64,000 nt of DNA from CAVSWT01 sp963731745 (GTDB taxonomy: Bacteria; Bacteroidota; Ignavibacteria; Ignavibacteriales; Ignavibacteriaceae). The stretch is from NCBI GenBank assembly GCA_963731745.1, contig CAVSWT010000029.1, forward strand, positions 1 to 64,000, written 5' to 3'. The position numbers and the translations under genes were made by a program. The notes under the pieces are model-generated. The model had not been told where the DNA came from. It did no database searches and saw nothing but the letters and a program-made list of their open reading frames with translations. Shown piece by piece: positions 27,779 through 37,855 of this stretch (positions within the stretch are counted from its first letter, which is position 1; every line of letters begins with the position of its first letter).

Positions 27779-28636
27779 ATGAAGCTTATACTATTTTTTA
27801 TATTATTTGTTGCAGTAAATTATTCATTTTCTCAAAATAATCCTGGGGCAAAACAAATCGCTATGTCAAACGCTGGTGTTGGATTAAGTGATGATGTTTT
27901 TTCAATTTTTAATAACCCTGCCGGGCTTGCTCAAATGAATTGGAGAGAAGTTGGAATTTACTACTCCCCTGCTCCGTTTGGATTTTCAGAATTGGCTAAC
28001 GGATATGTCGCATACAATGAACCGTTTCCATTTGGCAATATATCAGTCGGCGGAATGAATTATGGTTTCGAATTATATAAAGAAAATAAAATTATGATTG
28101 GATATTCATATAATTATCAAAATAATTTTTTTGCGGGCGTAACAATTAATTATCACACAGTTTCAATTAAGAATTACGGTAATGATGCATCTGTTTATTT
28201 TGATATTGGAACTCTCGTTTATTTAAACAATGATTTGCGGTGGGGCTTTGCATGGCACAATATAAATCGAGCTACTTTCGGAAATGAAAAAGATCAGATA
28301 CCAACAATATTTGATTCCGGTTTTAGCTATGATCTGATTGAAAATTTTTCAATTAACCTGGCTGTTGAAAAGGAACTTAAGTATAATGCTTCCGCAAGAT
28401 TTGGACTTGAGTATGATATAATCAAATACTTATCTCTTCGAACGGGCTTTTCTAATGAACCATCAAAATACTCAGTTGGAATTGGAATTAATTATGCAAA
28501 TTTTAGTCTTGACTATGCGTTTTTCACTCATCAAGATTTAGGACTAACTCATCAAGCCGGAATTGTTTTTAGTTTTGGAGAAGAAAGCAGTAGAAAAGAT
28601 AAAATTCGGAAATATTTAAATCATCAAACTGAATAA
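27779..28636 (+). CDS. PorV/PorQ-family outer membrane protein
   Basis: The protein has 285 residues. A signal peptide ending FSQN is followed by GAKQIAMSNAGVGLSDDVF and FNNPAGLAQMNWREVG, the hallmark N-terminal motifs of the UPF0164/PorV-PorQ family. The rest is alternating beta strands, consistent with an outer membrane barrel. PorV and PorQ work with the T9SS translocon as shuttle or barrel subunits. This window encodes several T9SS cargo proteins, which fits. The downstream HhH/barrel gene begins immediately after the stop codon, suggesting a shared transcript. Confidence 0.85.
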   Translation: MKLILFFILFVAVNYSFSQNNPGAKQIAMSNAGVGLSDDVFSIFNNPAGLAQMNWREVGIYYSPAPFGFSELANGYVAYNEPFPFGNISVGGMNYGFELYKENKIMIGYSYNYQNNFFAGVTINYHTVSIKNYGNDASVYFDIGTLVYLNNDLRWGFAWHNINRATFGNEKDQIPTIFDSGFSYDLIENFSINLAVEKELKYNASARFGLEYDIIKYLSLRTGFSNEPSKYSVGIGINYANFSLDYAFFTHQDLGLTHQAGIVFSFGEESSRKDKIRKYLNHQTE

Positions 28637-28638
28637 CT

Positions 28639-30660
28639 TTGCATTATTTAAAAATTATTTGGAAAAATATTTCTGTATTCTTTACACTAATAATTGTTAT
28701 TGCAATTAATCCTTTAGTGCATACACAAACAGACTCAACTACTATTCATTCAGAAGAGGCTGTTGATGACCTTCTGCAAGAATCCACCGAGGAATTAGAT
28801 AACGACCAGCTTTATGAAGTGTTTGATGATTTAAGAAGGAATCCGGTCAACTTAAACAAAGCAACAATTACAGATTTACAGCGCATTCCATTAATCGATT
28901 TAGCCACAGCCAAATCAATAATTTCGTATAGAGATAAATATGGAACATTCTTTTCGGTTCAAGAACTTTATTCTATCAAAGGATTAAATGATGATCTTGT
29001 AAAAAAAATTGAACCTTTCGTTTCAATTACAGATCAAACAGCTGAAGTTAAGGAACAAAACACAAATAACTTTTTTCAAAATTCTAATCTATACTTCCGC
29101 AATAGAACTACAAATGATTTACAAACTAGAAAAGGTTTTGCTGAAAATAAATATCTTGGTTCCACACCAAAAATTTATAACAGACTTTTAATAAACAGCA
29201 ACAATCATTTTCAACTAGGATTATTAACTGACAAAGATGCCGGTGAAAAATATTTAGATGATTTTTATTCTTTCCACTTTGAAGTAAAGAACTACGGTAT
29301 TCTAAAATCTATAGTAGCAGGCGATTATTTAGTTCAATTTGGTCAGGGTTTGGTTTTATGGAGTCCATATGGATTTTCGAAAGGAGCTGAAGCAGTTTAT
29401 CCGATTAAAAAACGAGATGGCGGTATCAAGGCTTACACCAGCAGCACTGAAAATAATTTTTTTCGAGGAAGTGCGGCATCTTTAAGAATTGATAAGTTTA
29501 CTTTATCCGGGTTCTATTCAAAAAATAAATTTGATGCAAATGTTGATCCGGTTAGTCATGAAATTAGTTCAATGCCTGTTGATGGTTATCATCGGACACA
29601 AAATGAAATTCAAAAGAAGAAAACTGCAAATGAAGCTTTTTACGGCGGCAGATTAGATTATTCGATCAATAATTTATTAAATGCAGGGATCATTTATTAT
29701 CATTCAAAATTCAGCAATTCAATTGCCGGTTCGGATATTTATGATTTAACAGGAAATGAATTCAATTTTACTTCATTCACTTATGATATTTATATAAATA
29801 ACATTAATTTTTTTGGCGAAGAAGCATATGATGGAAATGTAGTAGCTTCAATTAATAATATTGAATTTTATATAACCGATAAATTTACATTTATAACTTC
29901 TATAAGAAATTATCCTAAAAATTTTAAAAACATACATGCGTTTGGTTTCGGAGAAAAGTCAGGTAGTACAAAAAATGAATTTGGAATTTATAATGGATTT
30001 AGATGGCGTTCAGGAATTGGAATCATAAATGCGTATTATGATCAATTTAAATTTCCTTACGCTACATTCGATCTTCCACTTCCAGGAGAAGGAAATGAAT
30101 TCCTTATCAATATCAATTCAAAACTTATGAAAGATGTTGAAACTACATTCAGATATAAATATGAAAAAAAAGACGTTGCGGAAAGCATTTCAAATTCAAA
30201 GCAAATTGTAAAAAGGTTGAAACAAAGTATAAGAGGTGAACTTAGTTTTAAGGCAGCAAAATCAATTAGATTAAAAGAAAGGATTGAATACAATCAATAC
30301 AAAATAAATGATGTTAAAGTTAATGAAAGCGGCTTTCTTATTTTTCAGGATATAAGATTTATTCCATCTGCTAATTTAAATTTATACGCTCGTATAATTC
30401 TGTTCCAAACGGATTCTTTTAATTCAGCTGTTTACGAATTTGAAAATGATTTGACAGGAGTATTGACAAACCTTGCTATGTATGAACAAGGAATGCGATG
30501 GTATTTTATTCTTCGTTACAGGCCAGCGAAATTAGTTTCTCTTTCACTCAAATACTCGGAGAGTTATAAACCAGACAAAAAATATTTGAGTTCCGGAAAT
30601 TCTCAGATAAATGGCGGGTTAGACAACCGAATTAGTTTTCAGCTTGATTTTAATTTATAA
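28639..30660 (+). CDS. Exported helix-hairpin-helix protein with beta-barrel-like C-terminal part
   Basis: The protein has up to 673 residues and a TTG start right after the preceding stop codon. It has a signal-like hydrophobic segment (about 10-30). A ComEA-type helix-hairpin-helix domain follows (PVNLNKATITDLQRIPLI, IISYRDKYGTFFSVQEL, about 52-110). The remaining about 540 residues are rich in aromatic, alternating strands and end in ISFQLDFNL, as outer membrane barrels do. HhH domains in exported proteins bind DNA in competence systems. Here the domain is fused to a barrel-like part, so DNA binding or uptake is only a possibility. It is co-directional with the PorV-like gene. Confidence 0.75.
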   Translation: MHYLKIIWKNISVFFTLIIVIAINPLVHTQTDSTTIHSEEAVDDLLQESTEELDNDQLYEVFDDLRRNPVNLNKATITDLQRIPLIDLATAKSIISYRDKYGTFFSVQELYSIKGLNDDLVKKIEPFVSITDQTAEVKEQNTNNFFQNSNLYFRNRTTNDLQTRKGFAENKYLGSTPKIYNRLLINSNNHFQLGLLTDKDAGEKYLDDFYSFHFEVKNYGILKSIVAGDYLVQFGQGLVLWSPYGFSKGAEAVYPIKKRDGGIKAYTSSTENNFFRGSAASLRIDKFTLSGFYSKNKFDANVDPVSHEISSMPVDGYHRTQNEIQKKKTANEAFYGGRLDYSINNLLNAGIIYYHSKFSNSIAGSDIYDLTGNEFNFTSFTYDIYINNINFFGEEAYDGNVVASINNIEFYITDKFTFITSIRNYPKNFKNIHAFGFGEKSGSTKNEFGIYNGFRWRSGIGIINAYYDQFKFPYATFDLPLPGEGNEFLININSKLMKDVETTFRYKYEKKDVAESISNSKQIVKRLKQSIRGELSFKAAKSIRLKERIEYNQYKINDVKVNESGFLIFQDIRFIPSANLNLYARIILFQTDSFNSAVYEFENDLTGVLTNLAMYEQGMRWYFILRYRPAKLVSLSLKYSESYKPDKKYLSSGNSQINGGLDNRISFQLDFNL

Positions 30661-30669
30661 GCCATTTCA

Positions 30670-31053
30670 TTAATGAACACATTCTTCATCAACACCTGAT
30701 AGCGCCTTTTTTATTGCCTTTGAAAGCATAAACCTATCGAATGGTTTTCTTATATAATCAGAAAATTTTAAATCTTTAATTTTGGATTTTATCTCACTAT
30801 CTGAATAGCCGGACAGAAAAATATAAGGAATATCATAATTGCTTGAAAGATAATGAGCACACTCAATCCCGCTTAATGTTCCTTTTAAGGATATATCCAG
30901 CAATACTAAACTTGGCTTGTTTAATTTTATTTTTTCTAATAATTCTTCACCGTTATCAACTATTGAAGTTACATTATATCCTAAAGTTGTTAAGGTATTC
31001 TGAATATCCATTGCGACTATTCGTTCGTCTTCAGCAATAAGAATATTATGCAT
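30670..31053 (-). CDS. Single-domain response regulator
   Basis: The protein has 127 residues and consists only of a receiver domain. The acidic pair is in IAEDERIV, the phosphoacceptor aspartate in SLVLLDISLKG (about residue 53), the threonine/serine position in FLSGYSD, and the conserved lysine in IRKPFD. With no output domain it probably relays phosphate or acts by protein contact. It is related to the receiver half of the neighbouring adenylate cyclase (both have a DISLKG/DIMLEG-type loop followed by SGIE), so the two may share a kinase. Confidence 0.9.
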   Translation of the reverse strand: MHNILIAEDERIVAMDIQNTLTTLGYNVTSIVDNGEELLEKIKLNKPSLVLLDISLKGTLSGIECAHYLSSNYDIPYIFLSGYSDSEIKSKIKDLKFSDYIRKPFDRFMLSKAIKKALSGVDEECVH

Positions 31054-31255
31054 ATTCGCCTCTAATCAATTTGCAAATTGAAAATAAAAACACTACTTAT
31101 CCGTCGTACTAAAAACAATATTTATGCCCTTAAATAAATTAATTTCAGTTAAAAAAGATTTAAATTCGCTAATATTTGTTAAGGGCAGATGAAAATAAAT
31201 TCGTTAGCTGCGAACTAATTTCGTAGGTGAGCTGATTTATTGTAAAGTTATATGC

Positions 31256-32320
31256 TTAATCTATATTCTTTTCCTTTAAACATTTAACTAGATACATTTG
31301 AGTTTCTGAATCATGTATCAAATTTAATTTTCCATTTTCTTCACAATCAAACATATCTTTTATCAAATTGTATGTTGCTGTTGTAATATTAATTTCGCCG
31401 GCTTTTCCATATTGTTCCATACGACTTGCAATATTAACAGTGTCGCCCCAAACATCATAAGTAAATTTATTTTTTCCGATAACACCTGCAACAACACTTC
31501 CTGAATGGACACCTGTTCTCATTACCCATTGATGATTTGAATTGAGATTTCTTTTTCTTAAATATTCATTCATTTCCAATGCAGCTAAAATAGTAATAAC
31601 AGCATGATTATCATTTTCTTTCGGGAAGCCGCTCCCAACCATATAAGAATCACCTATGGTTTTGAGTTTTTCTAATCCATGGTCTTCGATTATAGCATCA
31701 AAATTTTTAAATATGTCATTCAACTCTTCGACCAATGCGCTTGCACTCATTTTAGAAGATATAGATGTGAAGCCCTGAAAATCAGTAAAAAGGAGTGTAA
31801 CCATTTTGTATTCTCGCGGCGCTATTTTACCATGCAGCTTAAATTCCTCAACTATTTCAATTGGTAAAATATTGTGAAGTAAACTATCTGTTTTTCTCTT
31901 TTCTGCTTCAAGTTCTAAAGTACGCTGTCTGAGTTTATAATTTATATCATGTTTGTATAATGCCATTTCAATTGTTGAATGTAAGCTTCTTTCATCGAAA
32001 GGCTTTAACAAATATCCAAACGGTTCTGTTATTTTTGCACGATGAATAGTTTCTTCATCTGCAAGTGCAGTTAAATAAATTATTGGTATGTCTAAATCAG
32101 CTTGAATTTCTTCAGCGGCTTCGATGCCGGATACATCTCCTTCAAGCATTATATCCATTAAAATTAAATTGGGAGTTAAAGTATTTGCTTTATTGATAGC
32201 GTCAAACGCAGATTTTGCTATTCCAACGACTTCATAACCAAGCCGTTTTAAAGTAACGCTTAAATCTTTGGCTATTATTCCTTCATCTTCGGCAATCAGT
32301 AATTTAGCTTTTGTTGGCAT
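31256..32320 (-). CDS. Response regulator with class III adenylate cyclase output domain
   Basis: The protein has 354 residues. A receiver domain (1-120) carries phosphoacceptor Asp56 in LILMDIMLEG and Lys106. A coiled-coil linker (about 125-150) leads to a class III cyclase domain (170-350). The metal-binding aspartates are Asp180 (FTDFQGF) and Asp224 (TIGDSYM). The purine-selecting pair is Lys220 and Asp289 (YDVWG), which indicates ATP, and the transition-state residues are Asn296 and Arg300. All catalytic positions are therefore present and cAMP synthesis is expected, controlled by phosphorylation of the receiver. The cognate kinase is not adjacent in an operon. Confidence 0.93.
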   Translation of the reverse strand: MPTKAKLLIAEDEGIIAKDLSVTLKRLGYEVVGIAKSAFDAINKANTLTPNLILMDIMLEGDVSGIEAAEEIQADLDIPIIYLTALADEETIHRAKITEPFGYLLKPFDERSLHSTIEMALYKHDINYKLRQRTLELEAEKRKTDSLLHNILPIEIVEEFKLHGKIAPREYKMVTLLFTDFQGFTSISSKMSASALVEELNDIFKNFDAIIEDHGLEKLKTIGDSYMVGSGFPKENDNHAVITILAALEMNEYLRKRNLNSNHQWVMRTGVHSGSVVAGVIGKNKFTYDVWGDTVNIASRMEQYGKAGEINITTATYNLIKDMFDCEENGKLNLIHDSETQMYLVKCLKEKNID

Positions 32321-32417
32321 TTAAAAGTTAATTTTTAATTCAAATTCAGTTATAAATAAATTGATTAGTGGAGTAAAAATTAAATCTTAAATCTGAATTA
32401 ATCAAATAGCTAAATAA

Positions 32418-33671
32418 TTATTTTTTATTAATATAGTCACGCTTAACTATTAATCTTATGCCGCGTTTAAAGGTTAAATAAAGCCATATCCATTCGGCCA
32501 TTACTCTGAAACGGTTTCGAAATCCGATCAGAAAAAAAATATGGATTAAAGACCAGGCAGCCCAGGCGAAAAAGCCGGTAAGTTTAAAACCTTTTATTTC
32601 GGCTACAGCTTTTGCTCTGCCAATTGTTGCCATATTGCCTTTGTCTTTATATTTAAATTTCCCCCTGGAGTTGGAATCCTTTCCCGATTTAATTATTTCA
32701 GCAACATATTTACCTTGTTGTATTGCGACTTGTGCAACTCCAGGTAAATAATTACCATTTTCAATAAATCCCGCAGCATCACCTATTACAAAAATGTTTG
32801 GAAAATTTTTAATACTCATATCGTGATTAACTAATGCTCTGCCTGCGCGGTCAGTTTCAATATCCAGAGTTTTAATTAATCTAGATGTCGTATTTCCTGC
32901 TGCCCAAATAACATTTTTGGTTTTTATAACATCGTCACCCATTTTGATTTCATCTGATGATACTTCTGTGACCATTTTATTGAGTATAACTTCCACACCC
33001 ATTGATTTTAAATCTTCTTTGGCTCGTCTTGATAAATCATCAGGATAAGAGGCCAATAACTTTGACATTCCTTCAATCAGATATACTTTTGTTTTTGAGG
33101 CATCAAAACTCCTAAAATCATCAATCACAGATTGTTTAACTATTTCAGCTATCGCGCCTGCCAGTTCAACTCCAGTTGGCCCTCCCCCAACTATTACGAA
33201 TGATAAATATTTTTCTTCTTCATTTTTATCCTTTATCTTTTCAGCCTGCTCAAGAGCATTTAATATCTTCTCTCTGATATCAAGAGCATCGCTAAGCGAC
33301 TTTAGTCCTGGCGCATATTTTTCCCATTCCTCATGACCGAAATAAGAATGTTTTGAACCTGTTGCTACAATTAAATAATCAAATTGAATATCCATATCTT
33401 TGAAATGAACTAAATGCTTTTCTTTATCAATAGATAAAGCTTCGTCCATCATAACTTTCACGTTTTTTTCATTCCTGAATACTGATCGAATTGGAACTGC
33501 AATATCTCCAGGCGATAGTTCCGCAGTTGCCACCTGGTAAAGTAGCGGCTGAAAAAGGTGATAGTTAGTCTTATCTATTATTGTTATATCAAAGTCACTA
33601 TGTCTTAATACCGTAGCTGCATTCAATCCACCGAATCCAGCTCCAATTATTACAACTTTTTTATTTTCCAT
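32418..33671 (-). CDS. ndh: Type II NADH dehydrogenase (FAD/NAD oxidoreductase)
   Basis: The protein has 417 residues. The FAD-binding motif GAGFGGLNAA is at the N-terminus. A second Rossmann motif VGGGPTGVELAGAIAE in the middle binds NADH, and VFVIGDAAGF is the second FAD contact. NDH-2 passes electrons from NADH to membrane quinones without pumping protons. The C-terminal region (FFAWAAWSLIHIFFLIGF) is hydrophobic and amphipathic, as expected for membrane attachment. It is divergent from the hybrid kinase gene across 260 bases of very AT-rich DNA in which nothing else was found. Confidence 0.93.
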   Translation of the reverse strand: MENKKVVIIGAGFGGLNAATVLRHSDFDITIIDKTNYHLFQPLLYQVATAELSPGDIAVPIRSVFRNEKNVKVMMDEALSIDKEKHLVHFKDMDIQFDYLIVATGSKHSYFGHEEWEKYAPGLKSLSDALDIREKILNALEQAEKIKDKNEEEKYLSFVIVGGGPTGVELAGAIAEIVKQSVIDDFRSFDASKTKVYLIEGMSKLLASYPDDLSRRAKEDLKSMGVEVILNKMVTEVSSDEIKMGDDVIKTKNVIWAAGNTTSRLIKTLDIETDRAGRALVNHDMSIKNFPNIFVIGDAAGFIENGNYLPGVAQVAIQQGKYVAEIIKSGKDSNSRGKFKYKDKGNMATIGRAKAVAEIKGFKLTGFFAWAAWSLIHIFFLIGFRNRFRVMAEWIWLYLTFKRGIRLIVKRDYINKK

Positions 33672-33931
33672 AAATAAATCTGTCTAAATTTATATTATTT
33701 AAATATTAAAAAATAAATTAGCAAAAAATTATAAAAATTAATAAATTACAAAACACAAATTCTAAATAAATCTAACTATTGAATTAGAATTGGAATTGGC
33801 TTTAAAAACGAAAATTAAATTGAATACTAAGAAATTAATTCTCTTTTTTATTTTAATTCCAAATAATTATATTTGCAATTGTTATTAATAAAGCGTAATT
33901 AAGTTCTTCACTTAGCAATATTTAGGTACAT

Positions 33932-36283
33932 ATGCAAATTTCTAAAATTGATTTCCTCAACAGATACAATGCTCTGTTGAAATCTTCAATAAAATCCTCC
34001 GATGAATTTCCAAGTCAGTTAGCCGAATTTTTAGTCAGTGAATATGAATTACAATCTATCGTTATCTTCAAAATAACAGAAGATAATAAATTGTTATGTA
34101 TTGGAAAATCCAATGAATCCAAAAAATCTTATGAGAATAATTCTATATTTGAATGCTCTCATTGTGTTGGTTTAAAATCTCAAGGAAGTGATCCTATTTT
34201 TAATCTTCAGGCTGATTGTCAGATTCAGGCGAGTGAATTTGTAGTTTATGAAGGAAGTTTATTTATTCAGTACTCTCCCATTGATAGTGCCATACTTAAA
34301 ATTGCTAAACGAACTCCTTTTTCAAAAACCGACAAGGAAAATATCGAATCAATTGGAAGAGCGGCAATTAACCTGCTTAATATTTGGTCTAAATCTTTTA
34401 CTAACTCTTCTGTAAGTAAAATTATTACTGATATTGCACACGAATTAAGAACACCTACAAACAGCATAATGGGTTTTGCTTCGTTACTTAATGAAGACAA
34501 TTTAAGCGCATCACAAAATGAATATGTGGTTACGTTAAAAGAAAACGCATACAATCTTTTAGCACTTTTAAATGATTTAATTGATTTTTCAAAATTAGAT
34601 TCAGGCATTAGTAAAGAAACTCCTTCAAGCATAAATTTAAAAGAATTTATTGAAGATATTGTAAAACTTTTCTCGGAAAAGATTGATAAAAATATAATTG
34701 ACTTTTTAATAGACATAGATAAACGCCTGCCTGAAACTATCAAAATTGACACTCAAAAAGTCAGATATGCGCTCGTGACGATAATTACAACTGCAATTAG
34801 AATGACTGAACGCGGAAAAATTTCTATTTCAATTCAGCCTTCCGATACAATGCAGCTGCATATAAAAATTTCGGATACAAGTCCTGGAATCTCAACTTCA
34901 AAGTTGAAAGATATTTTTAAGCCTTTTGCCCTAAGTGAGATGAACAAAAATAAAATTGGCTCATCCACCGGACTTGGTTTAACATTATCTAAAAGATATA
35001 TTGAACTTTTAAAAGGACAAATTGAAGTATCCAGTTCCATTGGAAAAGGCACTACTTATAATCTTTATCTCGACGTTGAATCACTGTCTCCAATAGAATC
35101 TCAAATTTCTTCATTACCAAAACCTGGCAAAAGAAATAAAGTTTTAGTAATTGAAGATGATTATGCAACATCAAAACTGTTAAGCAATTATTTAAACAAG
35201 TGGGGTTACGATCCCTCAATTGTTAATTCTGCTGAACAAGCTTTAAAGTCTATTAATAAGGAAAATTATTTAGCAATATTAATGGACATTGTTTTGCCGG
35301 ATGCGAATGGTTTTGAACTATTGAAACAAATTCGGGAAAATAAAAACACTAAAAATACACCTGTGATAGTTTGTTCAGTTGAAGCTGAACAACAAAAAGC
35401 ATTTTTAATGGGTGCAGTTGAATATTTTGTTAAACCAATAAAGTACAAATATTTAGTTGAAGTGTTAGGAAGTTATCGGCTCAAAAAGGATTCTGTTATT
35501 CTAGCGGTTGATGATGATGTTCCAACTTTGAATCTAATGAAAGAAGCAATAATTCAAGCAGGTTATAAATGTATTGCTGAATCAAAATCTCCAAAAGTTT
35601 ATAACATGATTGAGGATAAAGAAATTGATATTGCAATAATTGATTTAGATATGCCTGAGTTAAACGGTTTTGACTTAATTAAACAGATAAAAAGTAATCC
35701 TAAATTTGCTAAACTTCCAATTATAATTTATACAGGTAAAGAAAATTATAGTGATGATTTGGCAAAGATTGATGGTTTGTTTGCAGATCTGCTTCACAAA
35801 AGCAGTTCTAATATTGAAGATTTAGCCGATACAATCAACGCAATGATTAATCGTTTTGATGAACCTTCTAAACCGGAAGAAATTGAAAAACAAAAAGATT
35901 CTGTTAAGATTTTACTTGTCGAAGATTATAAACACTCGCAAATTATTGTAACTAGACTCCTAAAGAAAAATAATTTTGAGTCTATAGTTGTGGTTGAAAA
36001 TGGTCAGGAAGCGTTGGAACAAGCCAAACAGTATAAATATGATTTGATATTAATGGATATGCAAATGCCTGTCATGAATGGCTTTGAAGCAACTGAAAAA
36101 ATCCGTCAGCTTCCGCCATACAAGGAAACTCCAATTATTGCATTAACAGCTTTTGCAATGAAGGGCGATAGAGAAAAATGCCTTGAAGCCGGGGCCACAG
36201 ATTATATACCCAAACCGATTGACAGTCAGGAATTTATAGAAAAAGTAAAATTCTATACTGAAAGTAAAGTCAGCATTAATTAA
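33932..36283 (+). CDS. Hybrid histidine kinase with three receiver domains and degenerate ATP-binding N box
   Basis: The protein has 783 residues and no membrane segment. An N-terminal sensor-like region (1-155, with three cysteines at 75, 78 and 96) is followed by a HisKA domain with His170 in DIAHELRTPTNS. The HATPase domain (about 265-380) keeps the G2 box STGLGLTLSKRY, but both conserved N-box asparagines are threonine (283 and 287 in LVTIITTAIR). The G1 motif reads DTSPGI rather than DTGxGI. Three receivers follow, with phosphoacceptors Asp452, Asp571 and Asp709. It may be kinase-dead, a phosphatase, or a phosphorelay scaffold. Confidence 0.9.
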   Translation: MQISKIDFLNRYNALLKSSIKSSDEFPSQLAEFLVSEYELQSIVIFKITEDNKLLCIGKSNESKKSYENNSIFECSHCVGLKSQGSDPIFNLQADCQIQASEFVVYEGSLFIQYSPIDSAILKIAKRTPFSKTDKENIESIGRAAINLLNIWSKSFTNSSVSKIITDIAHELRTPTNSIMGFASLLNEDNLSASQNEYVVTLKENAYNLLALLNDLIDFSKLDSGISKETPSSINLKEFIEDIVKLFSEKIDKNIIDFLIDIDKRLPETIKIDTQKVRYALVTIITTAIRMTERGKISISIQPSDTMQLHIKISDTSPGISTSKLKDIFKPFALSEMNKNKIGSSTGLGLTLSKRYIELLKGQIEVSSSIGKGTTYNLYLDVESLSPIESQISSLPKPGKRNKVLVIEDDYATSKLLSNYLNKWGYDPSIVNSAEQALKSINKENYLAILMDIVLPDANGFELLKQIRENKNTKNTPVIVCSVEAEQQKAFLMGAVEYFVKPIKYKYLVEVLGSYRLKKDSVILAVDDDVPTLNLMKEAIIQAGYKCIAESKSPKVYNMIEDKEIDIAIIDLDMPELNGFDLIKQIKSNPKFAKLPIIIYTGKENYSDDLAKIDGLFADLLHKSSSNIEDLADTINAMINRFDEPSKPEEIEKQKDSVKILLVEDYKHSQIIVTRLLKKNNFESIVVVENGQEALEQAKQYKYDLILMDMQMPVMNGFEATEKIRQLPPYKETPIIALTAFAMKGDREKCLEAGATDYIPKPIDSQEFIEKVKFYTESKVSIN

Positions 36284-36385
36284 TGGATGCTCTTTCCCGC
36301 TGACTCTCTCCAAATAAATCATTATTTTAAATTTATTAATTTTAAAGTCTATTTTTAAAATACTTTTAACGTAAGAAATTAATTT

Positions 36386-37843
36386 ATGCTAAGCGATAAT
36401 GTTCGGGTAAGATTTGCGCCCAGCCCTACCGGCTATTTACACGTTGGAGGTCTGCGAACTGCATTATATAATTATTTATTTGCAAAAAAGAATAATGGCA
36501 AATTCATTTTGCGGATTGAGGATACAGATAGAAATCGATATGTTGAAGGTGCCGCTGAAAATTTAATATCAACACTCAATTGGGTTGGGTTGGATTATGA
36601 TGAAGGACCCGCAAAAGAAGGTAATTGCGGACCATACTATCAATCACAACGATTAAATATTTACAAAGAATATTCTCAGAAGTTAATCAATAATAAAAAT
36701 GCTTATTATTGTTTTTGCAGTAGTGAGCGGCTAACCGAAATACGCGAACAGCAGCAGAAACAAGGTTTACAGCCTAAATATGATAAGCATTGTTTGAATT
36801 TGTCTCAAGAAGAAATAAATAAAAACTTAAGAGATAATTTACCCTACGTTATAAGATTAAATGTTCCGGCCGAACAAAAGATAGTTATTCAGGATATAAT
36901 AAGAGGCACAGTAGAATTTGAAAGTAATATAATTGACGACCAGGTGTTAATAAAAAGTGATGGTTATCCAACATATCATTTGGCTAATGTAATAGATGAT
37001 CATTTAATGAAAATTACTCATGTTATAAGAGGAGAAGAATGGCTTTCATCTACACCAAAACATATACTTCTATATGAGTTTTTCGGCTGGGAAAAACCTG
37101 TATTTGCTCATCTTCCGCTGCTCTTAAATTCTGACAGATCGAAGTTAAGCAAACGGCAAGGCGATGTGGCAGTAGAAGATTACAAGGCTAAAGGATATTT
37201 AAAAGAAGCATTAATTAATTTTGTTGCTCTGCTTGGATGGACAGCAGGAGATGATAAAGAATTTTATTACTTGAATGAATTAATTGAAAAGTTTACTCTT
37301 GAAAGAGTAAATAAATCCGGAGCAATATTTAATGTTGAAAAACTAGATTGGCTGAATGCAGAACATCTTCGAAATAAATCAAATTCTGACTTACTTTCAT
37401 TGTTGAAGGAAGAAATTCATAATTCAAAATTTAAAGATCAAAATTATACTGATGAATATTTAATAAAAGTAATTGAAGCTATGAGGGAAAGAGTTTCTTT
37501 CATAAAAGAGTATCTCGAAAAGAGTCCTTACTTTTTTGAAGCACCGGTATCATTTGAAGAAGAAACAATAAAGAAAAGATGGAAAGATGATAGCGCAGAT
37601 TTATTAAAAAAATTATCAGAAAAAATTTCAAGCTTGGAAAACCCTTATAAAGAGGATTATGAAGCAGCATTAAAATCCACAGCCGAAGAATTACAAATAG
37701 GTAATGGAAAATTAATCCATCCTTTGAGATTAGCTGTTTCCGGAATGGGCTCTGGACCAGGAGTATTTGAAATTGTTGATATTATTGGTCAAAAAGAAAC
37801 ACTGGATAGAATTAATTTTGCAGTTGAAACAATAAAAAGATAG
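36386..37843 (+). CDS. gltX: Glutamyl-tRNA synthetase
   Basis: The protein has 485 residues, the usual length. It is a class I synthetase with the HIGH-type motif in RFAPSPTGYLHVGGLRTAL and the KMSKS-type motif DRSKLSKRQGD. A cysteine-rich insert (CFCSSERL ... KYDKHC) may hold the zinc seen in many GluRS enzymes. It charges tRNA-Glu with glutamate. It is followed directly by glnS, so this organism can charge glutamine directly and need not use the amidotransferase route for Gln-tRNA. Confidence 0.96.
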   Translation: MLSDNVRVRFAPSPTGYLHVGGLRTALYNYLFAKKNNGKFILRIEDTDRNRYVEGAAENLISTLNWVGLDYDEGPAKEGNCGPYYQSQRLNIYKEYSQKLINNKNAYYCFCSSERLTEIREQQQKQGLQPKYDKHCLNLSQEEINKNLRDNLPYVIRLNVPAEQKIVIQDIIRGTVEFESNIIDDQVLIKSDGYPTYHLANVIDDHLMKITHVIRGEEWLSSTPKHILLYEFFGWEKPVFAHLPLLLNSDRSKLSKRQGDVAVEDYKAKGYLKEALINFVALLGWTAGDDKEFYYLNELIEKFTLERVNKSGAIFNVEKLDWLNAEHLRNKSNSDLLSLLKEEIHNSKFKDQNYTDEYLIKVIEAMRERVSFIKEYLEKSPYFFEAPVSFEEETIKKRWKDDSADLLKKLSEKISSLENPYKEDYEAALKSTAEELQIGNGKLIHPLRLAVSGMGSGPGVFEIVDIIGQKETLDRINFAVETIKR

Positions 37844-37855
37844 AAACAAAAATAT

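Noticed and set aside
34267..34752. Minus-strand ORF of 161 codons
   Set aside because: Antisense to the HisKA region of the hybrid kinase; no ribosome site and no family features.
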